This document shows positions 26,049 to 35,254 of a stretch of DNA of 64,000 nucleotides, in pieces (position 1 is the stretch's first letter; every line of letters starts with the position of its first letter). The stretch covers positions 1 through 64,000 of the forward strand of contig NZ_VIKX01000216.1 of NCBI RefSeq assembly GCF_009711935.1. Reading direction: 5' to 3'. The notes under the pieces are model-generated. The model searched no databases. It saw only the letters and a program-made list of their open reading frames with translations, and was not told the DNA's origin. Position numbers and translations under genes: made by a program. The stretch comes from Dolichospermum sp. UHCC 0259. GTDB taxonomy: Bacteria; Cyanobacteriota; Cyanobacteriia; Cyanobacteriales; Nostocaceae.

Positions 26049-26420
26049 TTATGCCATAGCTAAAGCCATTTGACGACAGGATTCTGCACAGCAACGGCAC
26101 ATATCAGCACAAGCTTTCATTTGGAAATCATCACCGAAGCGATTGCAATTATCAGCGCATCTATCACAGATTTCCGCACATATAGCACAGCTACGCACAT
26201 GAAAGTTAGAATTTCTCAGCATAAAATTAGCACTGATTTGACAAATTTCAGCGCAATCTAGCATAATACGAATATGATCAGATTCTGTGTGCATACTACC
26301 CTGATCAACGCAGTATGTAGTCACTGTATTCAAGCAAATACTATGACAATCTAAACAATTTTGAATGCACTGCTGTATCTCTTGATTAACTTGCTGTAAG
26401 TTGAGCTGTTGAATAGCCAT
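26049..26420 (-). CDS. Four-helix-bundle copper-storage-type protein (Csp/DUF326)
   Basis: A small protein of 123 residues with 17 cysteines spaced along four predicted helices, in CxxC/CxxxC patterns: CIQNCLDCHSIC, CAEIC, CAICAEICDRCADNC and CADMCRCCAESC. This is the pattern of the DUF326/Csp copper-storage proteins, which bind many Cu(I) ions in the bundle core. There is no signal peptide, so a cytosolic (Csp3-like) store is most likely. It is divergent from a His/Met-rich lipoprotein, and the shared gap holds three 11-bp direct repeats, so the two genes are probably co-regulated by copper. Confidence 0.85.
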   Translation of the reverse strand: MAIQQLNLQQVNQEIQQCIQNCLDCHSICLNTVTTYCVDQGSMHTESDHIRIMLDCAEICQISANFMLRNSNFHVRSCAICAEICDRCADNCNRFGDDFQMKACADMCRCCAESCRQMALAMA

Positions 26421-26788
26421 TTTTTCAAAACCTTTGAATTTCTAACTTTGCTGAAGTTTGCTCATAAGATTATTGAGCTTTATTATGTTCACCTTAGAAA
26501 ATAAAAACAACAATTGCGTCTGTCTAATGGTGTATTAATTATTTCTTCCAATTGAGAGATACAGTTTAAATTTCATTCTCATTTCATTCTCATTTCATTT
26601 TTGTATGCAAACATAAACTAACTGTTCACATTCCCCCACCAAAAAAACAATAGAATATCTAAAAATCAACTTTTATCAGATAACAAGTTTCCACCACACT
26701 TAAAACAGAAGAATAAGCTAAACTACTTTCAGTGGTGTGTTTACTTCGACAGCTTTAAATTTAAACTTTTGATTGAGAGAATAGAAAA
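26421..26788. promoter_or_regulatory. Divergent copper-locus control region with TTTCATTCTCA direct repeats
   Basis: The gap of 368 bp between the Csp-like gene and the lipoprotein contains TTTCATTCTCA at 26571-26581, the same 11-mer at 26582-26592, and TTTCATTTTT at 26593-26602: three direct repeats one helical turn apart. This is the geometry expected for an OmpR/CopR-type response regulator. I recall TTTCAT-type direct repeats reported for cyanobacterial CopR, but cannot verify this here. Confidence 0.5.
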
Positions 26789-27646
26789 ATGAACCGATTT
26801 TTTTCAGGTATTTTTGTAGTTACAACTTTACTACTAGCTCCTGCTTGTTCATCAACGAATAAATCTACTGAAGCACAGGTTTCACCAAGTAGTATGATGA
26901 ATCATGATGGACATTCAATGGAACATACAAATCATGGCAATAATTCACAAATAAATACTCAAACTAAATTAACTCCTCCCAACAATTTAGCTCCCAATCA
27001 AGGGATGAATTTAGTCATAGATATTCAAGACGATACTGGAAAACCTGTCAATAAATTTGATATTTTCCAAGAAAAAATCATGCACTTAATTGTTGTTAGT
27101 GATGATTTACGAAATTTTGATCATATTCATCCAGAATACAAAGAAAATGGTCGTTTTGAAGTAACTGCAAATTTCCCAGAATCAGGCAATTATACACTTT
27201 TCAGTGATTATAAACCTGCTGGGAGTAAGGAAAATGTCTCATTAATGAATATTACAATTCCTGGTACAGTTCCTTTACCAAAAAATTTAGAAAAGTTCAG
27301 CAAAACTAAAACTATTTCAGATACTAATGTGAATCTGAATATTTCTGAAAAAAATATTAAAGCTGGTCAATCAGTAACTTTAAGTTTCGATTTAAAGGAT
27401 CAAAAAAATCAACCAATTAAAGATTTACAGTCCTATTTAGGGGAAAAGGGACATTTAGTAATTATTAAAAGTTCGTCTCCTTTAACTACATCGGATTACA
27501 TTCATGCACACGCAATGAAAGATCCTGCTAATGGAAAGGTCGAATTTCATACTAAGTTTCCCAAATCAGGAACATATAAAATGTGGATGCAATTTAATCG
27601 CAACGGACAAATCAAAACCGCAGATTTCTGGGTGAATGTAGAATAG
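26789..27646 (+). CDS. His/Met-rich lipoprotein, probable copper/metal handling
   Basis: The lipoprotein signal ends LLLAPACSS, with Cys20 as the likely lipidation site, so the mature protein is membrane-tethered outside the cytoplasm. A His/Met-rich stretch follows (MMNHDGHSMEHTNHG, residues 36-50), then two beta-sandwich-like domains (about 70-160 and 175-285), each with HIHPEY or HAHAMKD-like motifs. The pattern resembles secreted periplasmic copper- and metal-resistance proteins. It is divergent from the 17-Cys copper-storage protein. Function beyond probable metal binding is not known. It ends just before a MITE-like repeat. The start is ATG 26789. Confidence 0.7.
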   Translation: MNRFFSGIFVVTTLLLAPACSSTNKSTEAQVSPSSMMNHDGHSMEHTNHGNNSQINTQTKLTPPNNLAPNQGMNLVIDIQDDTGKPVNKFDIFQEKIMHLIVVSDDLRNFDHIHPEYKENGRFEVTANFPESGNYTLFSDYKPAGSKENVSLMNITIPGTVPLPKNLEKFSKTKTISDTNVNLNISEKNIKAGQSVTLSFDLKDQKNQPIKDLQSYLGEKGHLVIIKSSSPLTTSDYIHAHAMKDPANGKVEFHTKFPKSGTYKMWMQFNRNGQIKTADFWVNVE

Positions 27647-27652
27647 AAAATC

Positions 27653-27739
27653 GTAGGTTGGGTTAAGCGACAGCGCAACCCAAAAACAATTTTAATAATG
27701 TTAAAAAATGTTGGGTTTCCTTACGTCAACCCAACCTAC
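27653..27739. repeat. MITE-like element (copy 2) with GTAGGTTGGGTT terminal inverted repeats
   Basis: This 87-bp element begins GTAGGTTGGGTT and ends AACCCAACCTAC. It shares its ends with the copy at 9364-9456 but not its centre. It lies between the copper lipoprotein stop and the broken PIN toxin. Confidence 0.8.
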
Positions 27740-27749
27740 AAAAGTTAAA

Positions 27750-27842
27750 TTAATATTCTCTTGTATAAGAAGTAATAAATTTGGGAGTTAGTAACCGACT
27801 CACAAAACAATTAGTGTCAATAACAATTCTTTGCTCAATCAT
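27750..27842 (-). pseudogene. Truncated PIN-domain toxin remnant
   Basis: The 30-codon reading frame starts with an ATG overlapping the antitoxin stop (GATGATTGA) and encodes MIEQRIVIDTNCFVSRLLTP, then KFITSYTREY and a stop. The IVIDTN...VSRLL opening is the first strand and catalytic Asp (D9) of PIN-domain toxins. A whole PIN toxin needs about 130 residues, so roughly 100 are missing. The frame ends 11 bases before the MITE-like repeat, so loss of the gene is probably linked to that insertion or a deletion next to it. The fragment cannot fold as a nuclease. Confidence 0.75.
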
Positions 27843-28086
27843 CACTTTCAAGAATTTCCTTGAGCTTTTCTTCTGTCATACCTTTTACTTCGGCATTTTT
27901 ACCAACTTGATCACAAAATCCCTGAAACTCATTTTTTAGCAATTTAGTTAATCTTTGATACTCTAAGACAGATAGCACTACAACTAAATCTTGTTCCTGA
28001 CGCTGAATGGTTATTGGTTCTTTTTGAGCTTTATCTAAAAATTCTGTAAAATTTTGTTTTGCTTCTGTGGCAGATAAATAAATCAT
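27835..28086 (-). CDS. Phd/YefM-family antitoxin (orphaned)
   Basis: A protein of 83 residues with the Phd/YefM opening (MIYLSATEAKQNFTEFLDKAQ) and the PITIQRQEQDLVVVLSVLEYQRL beta-hairpin/dimerisation region, then a helical acidic toxin-binding tail. Such antitoxins bind their own promoter and neutralise a partner toxin. The partner gene downstream (overlapping by 8 bases) is cut to 30 codons, so the antitoxin is intact but no longer has its toxin. It may act as a protective leftover against related toxins. AGGAGG lies just upstream of the start (complement of the CCTCCT at 28093-28098). Confidence 0.85.
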   Translation of the reverse strand: MIYLSATEAKQNFTEFLDKAQKEPITIQRQEQDLVVVLSVLEYQRLTKLLKNEFQGFCDQVGKNAEVKGMTEEKLKEILESDD

Positions 28087-28206
28087 AATATACCTCCTTT
28101 CTCTTTATCATAACTCAAATTTGTTAATTGATTCTGAGGTGGACTCAGATGCAAGGAAACCCAACATTTATATATTTTGTGTTGGGTTTCGTTCCTCAAT
28201 CAAAAA

Positions 28207-29898
28207 TTAAAAAGGTGGTAATTCTTTGAGAATGGTAAAGCGAATATGGTTGATAGCTAAGTCACCTAGTGAAATCTCTTCTTTTGTTAAGCGGATGCCA
28301 TTTCTGCTTAAGGTTTCAAAGGTGATGCCTTTACCAATTTCGATGTGATACCAGCATAAGCCCATAAAGAAGCGTGTTGGATATGGTCCACCTTCTTCGA
28401 GATCATCAGGATTGGATTCCATTGGCAACCAACCAATTCCCGGAATGTAAAACTCTAACCAAACATGATTAAAATCGGGTTGGAGAGGAACGCCTTGATG
28501 TTCGGCATAGACTGGACATTTATATCTACCAACTGTGCGACAAGGAATGCCATTCAGGCGACAAAGTGCTAGTAATACACCTACATATTCTCCACAAGAA
28601 CCAGTGCCCCGATCTAAGGCGATATCGGGTGAGTCAATATGAGGTTTAATGGCATAGGACAATTGATCATAGACATAGTTACGGATACTGTACATTTTCC
28701 GTAATATGTTGGTTTCTGTACCAACGGCTGTGCGGGCTGCACGGATGACAATATCGGTATCCATTGCTAGGTCGTCATCATCTACCAGATAGCGGGTTTT
28801 TAATTCTGGTGACAGTTCTGGAATATCTTCCACGTCTCTGGGAGTGATGCGATGTTTAATGCCGCGTACTTCTACTAATGCTTTCCAGCCAAATATGTGA
28901 CGTTCACCGGGGGCCAGGCTATCAAATTTAAATACGGCTACTCTTTGTCCGTCAATGATTTCTTCTGTGAAAGGTAAACCAATCGCTTCAACTTGTTGGA
29001 CTTTTTGCCGTTGGGTTTCTGAGGGGAGGGCAATACGCCATTCTATATCGGCTAGGTAAACTTCATCCAGGGGGGAAATTTCTTCAACATAGGACATTTC
29101 TATGAGATAGCCATTGGAGAGGGCGTAGCGTTTATCTTCCTGGTAATGATATTGTAGGGAATGAATGAAGGTGCGATCGCGGTAGGTTAATTCAAAACAA
29201 GGGTCAGCGTTGGGATTATCCCGGATATAAGGTTCTTCGCTGGAGTATGCCACATAAATCCGATCTTTGCCTGTGTCATCCTGCCCTTGAACTGCAATAC
29301 CTGTGGGAGAATCAAAGGGGGTGAGAACACTAAAACGGACTTCTCCAGTTGCCCTATCCATAGAGTAAACTGTTTGTTCCGTGCGATCGCATACCCACAA
29401 AGTTTCTTTACTAACTGCCAAGTTTTGGATACCAACACCAGGGGCATAAAATCTGGTGATTTCTTTGCGAGTATCCCGGTTAAAAATCAAAATATAGCCA
29501 AGTCTTTGGCAACTAACATAAACGGTAGATTCCCAAACGGCCACACCATCAGCAGGATAGGGTAAAGTCACAAAATGCTCTAACCCTAAAGATGCCAATT
29601 TACATAAATAAACACTGTTCTCACGAGTCACCCAAAGATCATCTTCCCACACGGCTAAACCGGTCACTTCTTGAAATTCGCGGACTTGGTGGGGATTGAT
29701 AATTTTGCTGTTATCGGTAAGAGGGTCAATTTCTAATAAATGACCTTTAACCGTATCAATAGCAATAAGTCTATCTTTAATGAAAGCAATACCGTAGAGG
29801 GTAGCAGCCGTAACTGGTCTGATTATTTTTTGCCCAAACATCTGGCTCACCGTCAAACTGGGTAGGGGAAGGCTCATATTATTAAGCATATTAGTCAT
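28207..29898 (-). CDS. Beta-propeller plus transglutaminase-like protein
   Basis: A protein of 563 residues. About residues 30-240 form repeated short beta-strands of an NHL/SMP-30-like propeller (GIAFIKDRLIAID, TGLAVWEDDLWV, DGVAVWESTVYVS, NLAVSKETLWV, TGIAVQ). Residues 380-510 form a transglutaminase/protease-like core with GTGSCGEYVGVLLALCR (nucleophile Cys), DFNHVWLEF (His) and PMESNPDDLEEG (Asp). The triad is intact, so thiol protease, amidase or cross-linking activity is possible; the substrate is unknown. There is no signal peptide, so it is probably cytoplasmic. The transglutaminase core and propeller together form a recognisable cyanobacterial protein family. No partner gene is evident nearby. 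Confidence 0.75.
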   Translation of the reverse strand: MTNMLNNMSLPLPSLTVSQMFGQKIIRPVTAATLYGIAFIKDRLIAIDTVKGHLLEIDPLTDNSKIINPHQVREFQEVTGLAVWEDDLWVTRENSVYLCKLASLGLEHFVTLPYPADGVAVWESTVYVSCQRLGYILIFNRDTRKEITRFYAPGVGIQNLAVSKETLWVCDRTEQTVYSMDRATGEVRFSVLTPFDSPTGIAVQGQDDTGKDRIYVAYSSEEPYIRDNPNADPCFELTYRDRTFIHSLQYHYQEDKRYALSNGYLIEMSYVEEISPLDEVYLADIEWRIALPSETQRQKVQQVEAIGLPFTEEIIDGQRVAVFKFDSLAPGERHIFGWKALVEVRGIKHRITPRDVEDIPELSPELKTRYLVDDDDLAMDTDIVIRAARTAVGTETNILRKMYSIRNYVYDQLSYAIKPHIDSPDIALDRGTGSCGEYVGVLLALCRLNGIPCRTVGRYKCPVYAEHQGVPLQPDFNHVWLEFYIPGIGWLPMESNPDDLEEGGPYPTRFFMGLCWYHIEIGKGITFETLSRNGIRLTKEEISLGDLAINHIRFTILKELPPF

Positions 29899-29935
29899 AA
29901 ATCATTACTTTTTAACGTCAGTTACTATTTAGGCA

Positions 29936-29998
29936 GTAGGGGGAGTAGGGGGAGTAAGGGGAGTAGGAGGAGTAGGGGGAGTAGGAGGAGTAGGGGAG
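29936..29998. repeat. Tandem 9-bp GTAGGGGGA repeats
   Basis: About seven 9-bp units (GTAGGGGGA / GTAGGAGGA / GTAAGGGGA) lie in the gap between the transglutaminase gene and the P-type ATPase. Confidence 0.85.
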
Positions 29999-30012
29999 AG
30001 AAATATTCTTTT

Positions 30013-30060
30013 GCAACTGACAACTGACAACTGACCAATGACAACTGACAATTGACCAAT
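30013..30060. repeat. STRR: tandem CAACTGA heptamers
   Basis: About six CAACTGA/CCAATGA units follow the 9-bp array in the same gap. Confidence 0.85.
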
Positions 30061-30124
30061 TCCACATTTTTGGACATCACTAAATTATGATCGAATTTTG
30101 TAACCATTTCCTGTAACCTACACG

Positions 30125-32995
30125 ATGTCTGCTCATTCTTTACCTGAATCTACTAACCTCTGGCATGGTTTGGAAGTTGATAAAGCCTTAGAAATGCTTG
30201 ATAGTGACGCAAACAGGGGGTTAACCTCCCCGGAAGTTGAACAGCGTCGTCAGAAATATGGCCTCAATGAACTCGAAGAACATGGAGGTCGCAGTCCTTG
30301 GCAAATTCTGCTAGATCAGTTTACCAATATCATGTTATTGATGCTGATTGCAGTTGCCCTTATTTCTGGCTTTTTGGATTTAGTGGCTTTGACTGGGGGG
30401 ACATTAAAACCCGGTGAAGTACCATTTAAAGACACAATTGCCATTATGGCCATAGTTATCCTCAATGGTATTTTGGGCTATGTACAAGAAAGCCGGGCCG
30501 AAAAAGCTCTAGCAGCTTTGAAAAAACTGTCTTCTCCCTCAGTGCGAGTCCTTCGTGACGGTAAACTGGGGGACGTGGCGGCTAAGGAGTTAGTACCAGG
30601 GGATGTGATGCTCCTAGAAGCTGGAGTGCAAATAGCTGCTGATGGTCGCTTAATAGAACAGTCTAATTTACAAGTACGAGAGTCGGCTCTTACAGGTGAA
30701 GCCGAAGCTGTCAATAAGCAAGCCATACTCACCTTACCAGAAGATGCACCATTAGGCGATCGCCTCAATTCAGTTTTTCAAGGTACGGAAGTTGTCCAAG
30801 GTCGGGCGAAGGTACTGGTGACTCACACCGGAATGCGAACGGAACTAGGCAAAATTGCCACCATGTTGCAGTCTGTGGACAGTGAACCTACACCTTTACA
30901 ACAACGCATGACCCAATTGGGTAACGTTCTTGTTACTGGTTCTTTAATTCTTGTAGCCATAGTAGTTGGTGGTGGACTGATTCATGATCTAACTAAAGGA
31001 ATAGGCTGGAAGAATTTACAAGAATTGGTGGAAGTTTCTTTAAGTATGGCGGTGGCTGTAGTTCCTGAAGGTTTACCAGCGGTAATCACCGTGACTCTGG
31101 CTTTGGGAACTCAGCGCATGGTCAAGCATCATGCTTTAATTCGCAAACTCCCAGCCGTAGAAACTCTTGGTTCTGTAACTACTATTTGCTCTGATAAAAC
31201 CGGAACTCTAACTCAAAATAAAATGGTTGTACAGTCGGTGTACACCAATAATTCTACTTTTCGCGTTACTGGAGAAGGCTATACCCCCATTGGCGATTTT
31301 CAGCTAAATGGTGAAAAAGTTAGTTTAGATGAAGTCCCGGAAATTTCTGCCTTGCTTGTTCCCTGTGCGGTTTGTAATGATGCTGTTTTGCAACAACAAC
31401 AAGGAGTATGGGCAATTTTAGGCGACCCCACAGAAGGGGCTTTAGTAACTTTGGCAGGAAAAGCCGGAATTGAACAAGACCAATGGAGTAGTAAATTACC
31501 TCGTGTTTCCGAATTTCCCTTTTCTTCAGAACGGAAGCGCATGAGTGTGATTTGTCAACTCCAAGCTGTAGCAACTGGAGAATCTTCTTTAACCGCCATT
31601 GACCCAGCTATTGCTGGTTTTGTGGAATCGGAACAATATCTGATGTTCACCAAGGGTTCACCGGAATTAACTTTGGAACGGTGTACAAAAATCCATTTAG
31701 GTAATCACTCGATTCCTATCACTGACGAACACCGCAGCCAAATTTTGGTAGCTAATGACCAAATGGCGGGTAAAGGTTTGCGAGTCTTAGGTTTTGCTTA
31801 TAAACCGCTGACGGAAGTTCCCCCAGATGGTTCAGAAGATACATCGGAAGTGGATTTGGTTTGGTTGGGGTTGGTGGGAATGCTAGACGCGCCTCGTCCC
31901 GAAGTGAGGGCGGCTGTGCAAGAATGTCGCCACGCTGGCATCCGTCCGATTATGATTACTGGCGACCATCAATTAACTGCTCAAGCGATCGCTATTGATT
32001 TGGGAATTGCCCAAGAAGGTGATAGAGTCCTCACTGGTAAGGAATTACAACTTCTCACTGACCAAGAACTAGAAACACAGGTAGACTTAGTGAGTATTTA
32101 CGCGAGAGTCTCCCCAGAACATAAATTAAGAATTGTCCAAGCCTTGCAACGTCGCGGGCGATTTGTAGCTATGACAGGCGATGGGGTGAATGACGCTCCC
32201 GCCCTCAAACAAGCTGATATAGGCATTGCGATGGGCATCACAGGCACAGATGTGAGCAAAGAAGCCAGCGACATGATCCTCCTTGATGATAACTTTGCCA
32301 CCATAGTTGCTGCCACCAAGGAAGGTAGAGTTGTTTATACCAATATTCGCCGCTTTATTAAATACATTTTGGGTAGTAATATTGGGGAAGTTCTCACCAT
32401 TGCCGCTGCGCCATTGTTGGGGTTGGGTGGTGTTCCCTTGAGTCCTTTACAAATTCTCTGGATGAATTTGGTAACAGACGGTTTACCAGCTTTAGCATTG
32501 GCTGTAGAACCACCAGAACCTGATGTGATGGAACGTCCCCCCTTTAGTCCCCGTGAAAGTATTTTTGCTAGGGGTTTAGGTTCTTACATGATTCGCATTG
32601 GGATTGTTTTCGCTGTGATTACAATTATCCTCATGGAATGGGCTTACCATCATTCTCATGCAGCCGGGTATCAAGGACATGAAGATACTTGGAAGACAAT
32701 GGTATTTACTTCATTATGTCTAGCACAAATGGGTCATGCGATCGCTATTCGCTCTAATAATCAATTAACCATTGAGATGAATCCCTTTTCTAATCCCTTT
32801 GTCCTGGGGTCAGTCATTGTCACCACAATTTTGCAACTGATGTTAATTTATGTTCCACCTCTGCAAAGTTTCTTTGGTACTCATGCACTCAGTTTACAAG
32901 AATTAGGAATTTGTATCGGTTTTAGTGCTTTAATGTTTGTCTGGATTGAAGGAGAGAAGATATTCTTCCGCTTCATGGGCAAAAGGAATGTTTAA
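30125..32995 (+). CDS. P2A-type Ca2+-transporting ATPase (PMR1/PacL-like)
   Basis: A membrane pump of 956 residues. N-terminal cation-ATPase domain (about 10-80), actuator TGEAEAV (about 200), the M4 binding motif [19 protein letters not shown], the phosphorylation motif [11 protein letters not shown] (D357), nucleotide domain [10 protein letters not shown] and hinge [12 protein letters not shown], then M5-M10 with [12 protein letters not shown]. The M4 and M6 motifs match P2A calcium pumps (PMR1/PacL class) and not copper or zinc P1B pumps. It should export Ca2+ (possibly also Mn2+) from the cytoplasm. Length and motifs are complete. It is transcribed alone; the gaps on both sides contain repeats. 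Confidence 0.9.
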   Translation: MSAHSLPESTNLWHGLEVDKALEMLDSDANRGLTSPEVEQRRQKYGLNELEEHGGRSPWQILLDQFTNIMLLMLIAVALISGFLDLVALTGGTLKPGEVPFKDTIAIMAIVILNGILGYVQESRAEKALAALKKLSSPSVRVLRDGKLGDVAAKELVPGDVMLLEAGVQIAADGRLIEQSNLQVRESALTGEAEAVNKQAILTLPEDAPLGDRLNSVFQGTEVVQGRAKVLVTHTGMRTELGKIATMLQSVDSEPTPLQQRMTQLGNVLVTGSLILVAIVVGGGLIHDLTKGIGWKNLQELVEVSLSMAVAVVPEGLPAVITVTLALGTQRMVKHHALIRKLPAVETLGSVTTICSDKTGTLTQNKMVVQSVYTNNSTFRVTGEGYTPIGDFQLNGEKVSLDEVPEISALLVPCAVCNDAVLQQQQGVWAILGDPTEGALVTLAGKAGIEQDQWSSKLPRVSEFPFSSERKRMSVICQLQAVATGESSLTAIDPAIAGFVESEQYLMFTKGSPELTLERCTKIHLGNHSIPITDEHRSQILVANDQMAGKGLRVLGFAYKPLTEVPPDGSEDTSEVDLVWLGLVGMLDAPRPEVRAAVQECRHAGIRPIMITGDHQLTAQAIAIDLGIAQEGDRVLTGKELQLLTDQELETQVDLVSIYARVSPEHKLRIVQALQRRGRFVAMTGDGVNDAPALKQADIGIAMGITGTDVSKEASDMILLDDNFATIVAATKEGRVVYTNIRRFIKYILGSNIGEVLTIAAAPLLGLGGVPLSPLQILWMNLVTDGLPALALAVEPPEPDVMERPPFSPRESIFARGLGSYMIRIGIVFAVITIILMEWAYHHSHAAGYQGHEDTWKTMVFTSLCLAQMGHAIAIRSNNQLTIEMNPFSNPFVLGSVIVTTILQLMLIYVPPLQSFFGTHALSLQELGICIGFSALMFVWIEGEKIFFRFMGKRNV

Positions 32996-33387
32996 TTGAT
33001 AAGTAGGTTGGCGTTACGTTAAAAATTGTCGTTGGGGCAAGGGAACAGGGAACAGGGAACAGGGAACAGGAAGAGAGTTTTGGGCGATTTTACTTTTCTT
33101 CACATACCTTTAAATTTTTCGGTTCACCTACTTAAATTGTCAGAATCAGGATTTACAGGATTTGAAGATTAACAGGATTTAATTTCATGATCTTTGGATT
33201 TTTTATTCTGATTCTGACATTTATTACCAATTAGTCATCAATATGTATCTAAAAATCAACTTCGACAAGATCCAGAATTTCATCGTCAATCCTGTAGGGG
33301 CGGGGTTTCCCCGCCCTTAATTGTATTGCTGCATAAAAAACCCTTGGATGCGGGTAAAATTATAAAATTAATTAGGAGATAGATATC
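32996..33387. other. Intergenic region with dispersed element copy 2 and a GC-rich hairpin
   Basis: The gap contains the second copy of the two-copy element (33000-33104, AAGTAGGTTGGCGTTACGTT and GGGCGATTTTACTTTTCT ends, with GGGAACA repeats inside) and a strong hairpin, GGGGCGGGGTTTCCCCGCCC, at 33297-33316. A good ribosome site (AGGAGATAG) precedes the next gene. Confidence 0.65.
33000..33104. repeat. Two-copy dispersed element (copy 2)
   Basis: It shares AAGTAGGTTGGCGTTACGTT, AAAAATTGTCGTTGGGGCAAG and GGGCGATTTTACTTTTCT with the copy at 22770-22884. The centre here holds GGGAACA heptamers instead of GGCAAAA units. Confidence 0.7.
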
Positions 33388-33822
33388 ATGGGTGAATCCA
33401 AACGGAGAAAACAGCAAGATCCCAACTACGGGAAAGTTAAAAATCCTGTCAAAAATCTTATGAAAGTTTTTTGCCCATTCTTTGAAGATTACGATAATTT
33501 ATCTCATCTCGATGCTGACAGTATATCGTTGATGATATCTAAACAGGGTTACAAAGAAACGGGTTTGAAAGGCATAATTGTCACAGGATATCTAGCCGAA
33601 CATTTATTAAAAGACTATCCTCCCGAATCTGAATTAGTAACAGCCTTTAAACAACATGGAAATATTTATGTTACTTCCACATTAGCCCTAGCGTATTTGG
33701 AAAATGATATCAATAAAGAGGAAAATCTTAGGAATTTTGATACATACGACCCATTAAATGAATTTATATGTATGAAAAGCGATTCTGAAAAGTACCAAGT
33801 AAGTTTGGTGACAGGATCTTAA
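33388..33822 (+). CDS. Hypothetical protein with GESKRRKQQDPNYGK start
   Basis: A protein of 144 residues that I cannot assign. The basic N-terminal motif MGESKRRKQQDPNYGKVKN is seen at the start of several unrelated bacterial proteins. The rest looks like a small alpha/beta soluble domain (GLKGIIVTGYLAEHLLKDYPPESELV; NIYVTSTLALAYLEND). There is no signal peptide or membrane segment. A well-placed AGGAGATAG lies upstream of the ATG, which supports a real gene. It stands alone between repeat-rich gaps upstream of recF. Confidence 0.65.
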   Translation: MGESKRRKQQDPNYGKVKNPVKNLMKVFCPFFEDYDNLSHLDADSISLMISKQGYKETGLKGIIVTGYLAEHLLKDYPPESELVTAFKQHGNIYVTSTLALAYLENDINKEENLRNFDTYDPLNEFICMKSDSEKYQVSLVTGS

Positions 33823-33870
33823 AATAATTAATAATTTTCTTATCTCCCGAAAAATCCCCAAAAGAATCCA

Positions 33871-33924
33871 GGCGACTGGAAGTCACGGCTACACAGGCAA
33901 AACCCACCTGCGTGGGTTTTATAT
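33871..33924. repeat. Dispersed repeat, GGCGACTGGAAGTC family (copy 1)
   Basis: It reads GGCGACTGGAAGTCACGGCT and ACACAGGCAAAACCCACCTG, then CGTGGGTT. The 3' part forms an AACCCACCTGCGTGGGTT hairpin that could serve as a terminator ahead of recF. A nearly identical copy is at 54747-54796. Confidence 0.8.
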
Positions 33925-33958
33925 TATAGAAGTCAGGGATTTTGAATCCTTAGCCATT

Positions 33959-35086
33959 ATGCACTTAAAAACTTTACACCTCAAACAATTTCGCAATTAC
34001 CAAAACCAAAAAGTTGAATTTAACGCTGCTAAAACAATTTTGGTAGGTAATAATGCCCAAGGAAAATCGAACCTGTTAGAGGCTGTGGAGTTATTGGCAA
34101 CATTGCGATCGCACCGGATGGCACGCGATCGTGATTTAATTAAGGAAGGTGAATCTACAGCCCAAGTTCATGCCACCCTAGAACGGATTCATAGCCACAG
34201 CGATTTAACTCTCACCCTCCGTCGTCAAGCCCGTCGCACCGTCGCCATAAACGGGCAAATAATCCCCAGACAAATGGACTTTCTCGGTGTTCTCAATGCA
34301 GTAGAGTTTTCTAGTTTGGATTTAGAATTGGTGCGTGGTAGTCCAGAAGGTCGTCGTAACTGGTTAGATACGCTCTTAATTCAATTAGAACCAGTTTATG
34401 CCCACATTTTGCACCAATATCACCAAGTTTTACGACAACGCAATGCCTTTTTAAAACTTTATATAAATACACCAGAAAAATCCCTACAATCAGAATTAGC
34501 TATCTGGGATGCACAATTAGTAACTGCTGGTACAAGGGTGATTATGAGAAGAGATAGAGCTATTCAAAGACTAGCTCCTATAGCTTCTGCATGGCACGCT
34601 AGTATTAGTGGAGCGTCCGAAATTCTGCAAATCAATTATGCTGCCAATGTTCCCCTAGAAAAAAACTCTCCTCAAGAATTACAAGCAGCCTTTTTTGCTA
34701 AACTTCAACAAAGAGCAGTTGCAGAATCACATCGAGGAATAACCTTAGTCGGACCACACCGTGATGAAATAGAACTAATTATTAATCAAACTCCTGCCCG
34801 TCAATATGGTTCTCAAGGTCAACAAAGAACATTAGTTTTAGCTTTAAAGTTAGCAGAATTACAATTAATTGAAGAAGTTATTAATGAACCGCCATTACTA
34901 TTATTAGATGATGTTTTAGCCGAATTAGATCCATCTCGCCAAAATCAATTACTTGATGCGATTCAAGACCGATTTCAAACCTTGATTACTACCACTCATT
35001 TGAGTGCTTTTGACTCTCAATGGTTGAAATCCTCCCAGATTTTATATGTAAATGCTGGGAAAATATTAGAAAATGGTAATGGGTAA
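33959..35086 (+). CDS. recF: DNA replication and repair protein RecF
   Basis: A protein of 375 residues. The SMC-like ATPase parts are in order: opening LKTLHLKQFRNYQNQ, Walker A GNNAQGKSNLLEAVE (about 30-45), the middle coiled arm, signature GSQGQQRTLVLALKLAEL (about 283-300), Walker B LLLLDDVLAELD (about 313-325) and the TTTHLSAFD switch. RecF loads RecA at gaps with RecO and RecR. It stands alone here (no dnaN or gyrB next to it), as is common in cyanobacteria. The stop codon is inside a GGTAATG-type heptamer array, so the last residues (ILENGNG) are repeat-encoded. Confidence 0.93.
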   Translation: MHLKTLHLKQFRNYQNQKVEFNAAKTILVGNNAQGKSNLLEAVELLATLRSHRMARDRDLIKEGESTAQVHATLERIHSHSDLTLTLRRQARRTVAINGQIIPRQMDFLGVLNAVEFSSLDLELVRGSPEGRRNWLDTLLIQLEPVYAHILHQYHQVLRQRNAFLKLYINTPEKSLQSELAIWDAQLVTAGTRVIMRRDRAIQRLAPIASAWHASISGASEILQINYAANVPLEKNSPQELQAAFFAKLQQRAVAESHRGITLVGPHRDEIELIINQTPARQYGSQGQQRTLVLALKLAELQLIEEVINEPPLLLLDDVLAELDPSRQNQLLDAIQDRFQTLITTTHLSAFDSQWLKSSQILYVNAGKILENGNG

Positions 35087-35140
35087 TGGGTAATTGGTCA
35101 TTGGTCATTGGTAATGGGTAATTGGTAATTGGTCATTGGT
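35074..35140. repeat. STRR: GGTAATG / GGTCATT heptamers at the recF 3' end
   Basis: Tandem GGTAATG, GGTAATT and GGTCATT units begin before the recF stop and continue for about 55 bases after it. Confidence 0.85.
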
Positions 35141-35175
35141 AATTTTTATTCTTTATTCTTTATTATTTATCCTAA

Positions 35176-35248
35176 ATTCTGAACTTCTGAACTTCTGAAC
35201 TCCTGAACTCCTGAACTCCTGAACTCCTGACTCCTGACTCCTGACTCC
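35176..35248. repeat. STRR: CTGAACT / CTGACTC heptamers
   Basis: About ten tandem units change gradually from TCTGAAC to TCCTGAA to CTCCTGA just upstream of the following hypothetical gene, and lie within a few bases of its start codon. Confidence 0.85.
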
Positions 35249-35254
35249 TCGATT

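Noticed and set aside
35074-35248. CRISPR-like repeat array
   Set aside because: The units are 7 bp and contiguous, with no spacers. They are STRRs, and no cas genes are present.
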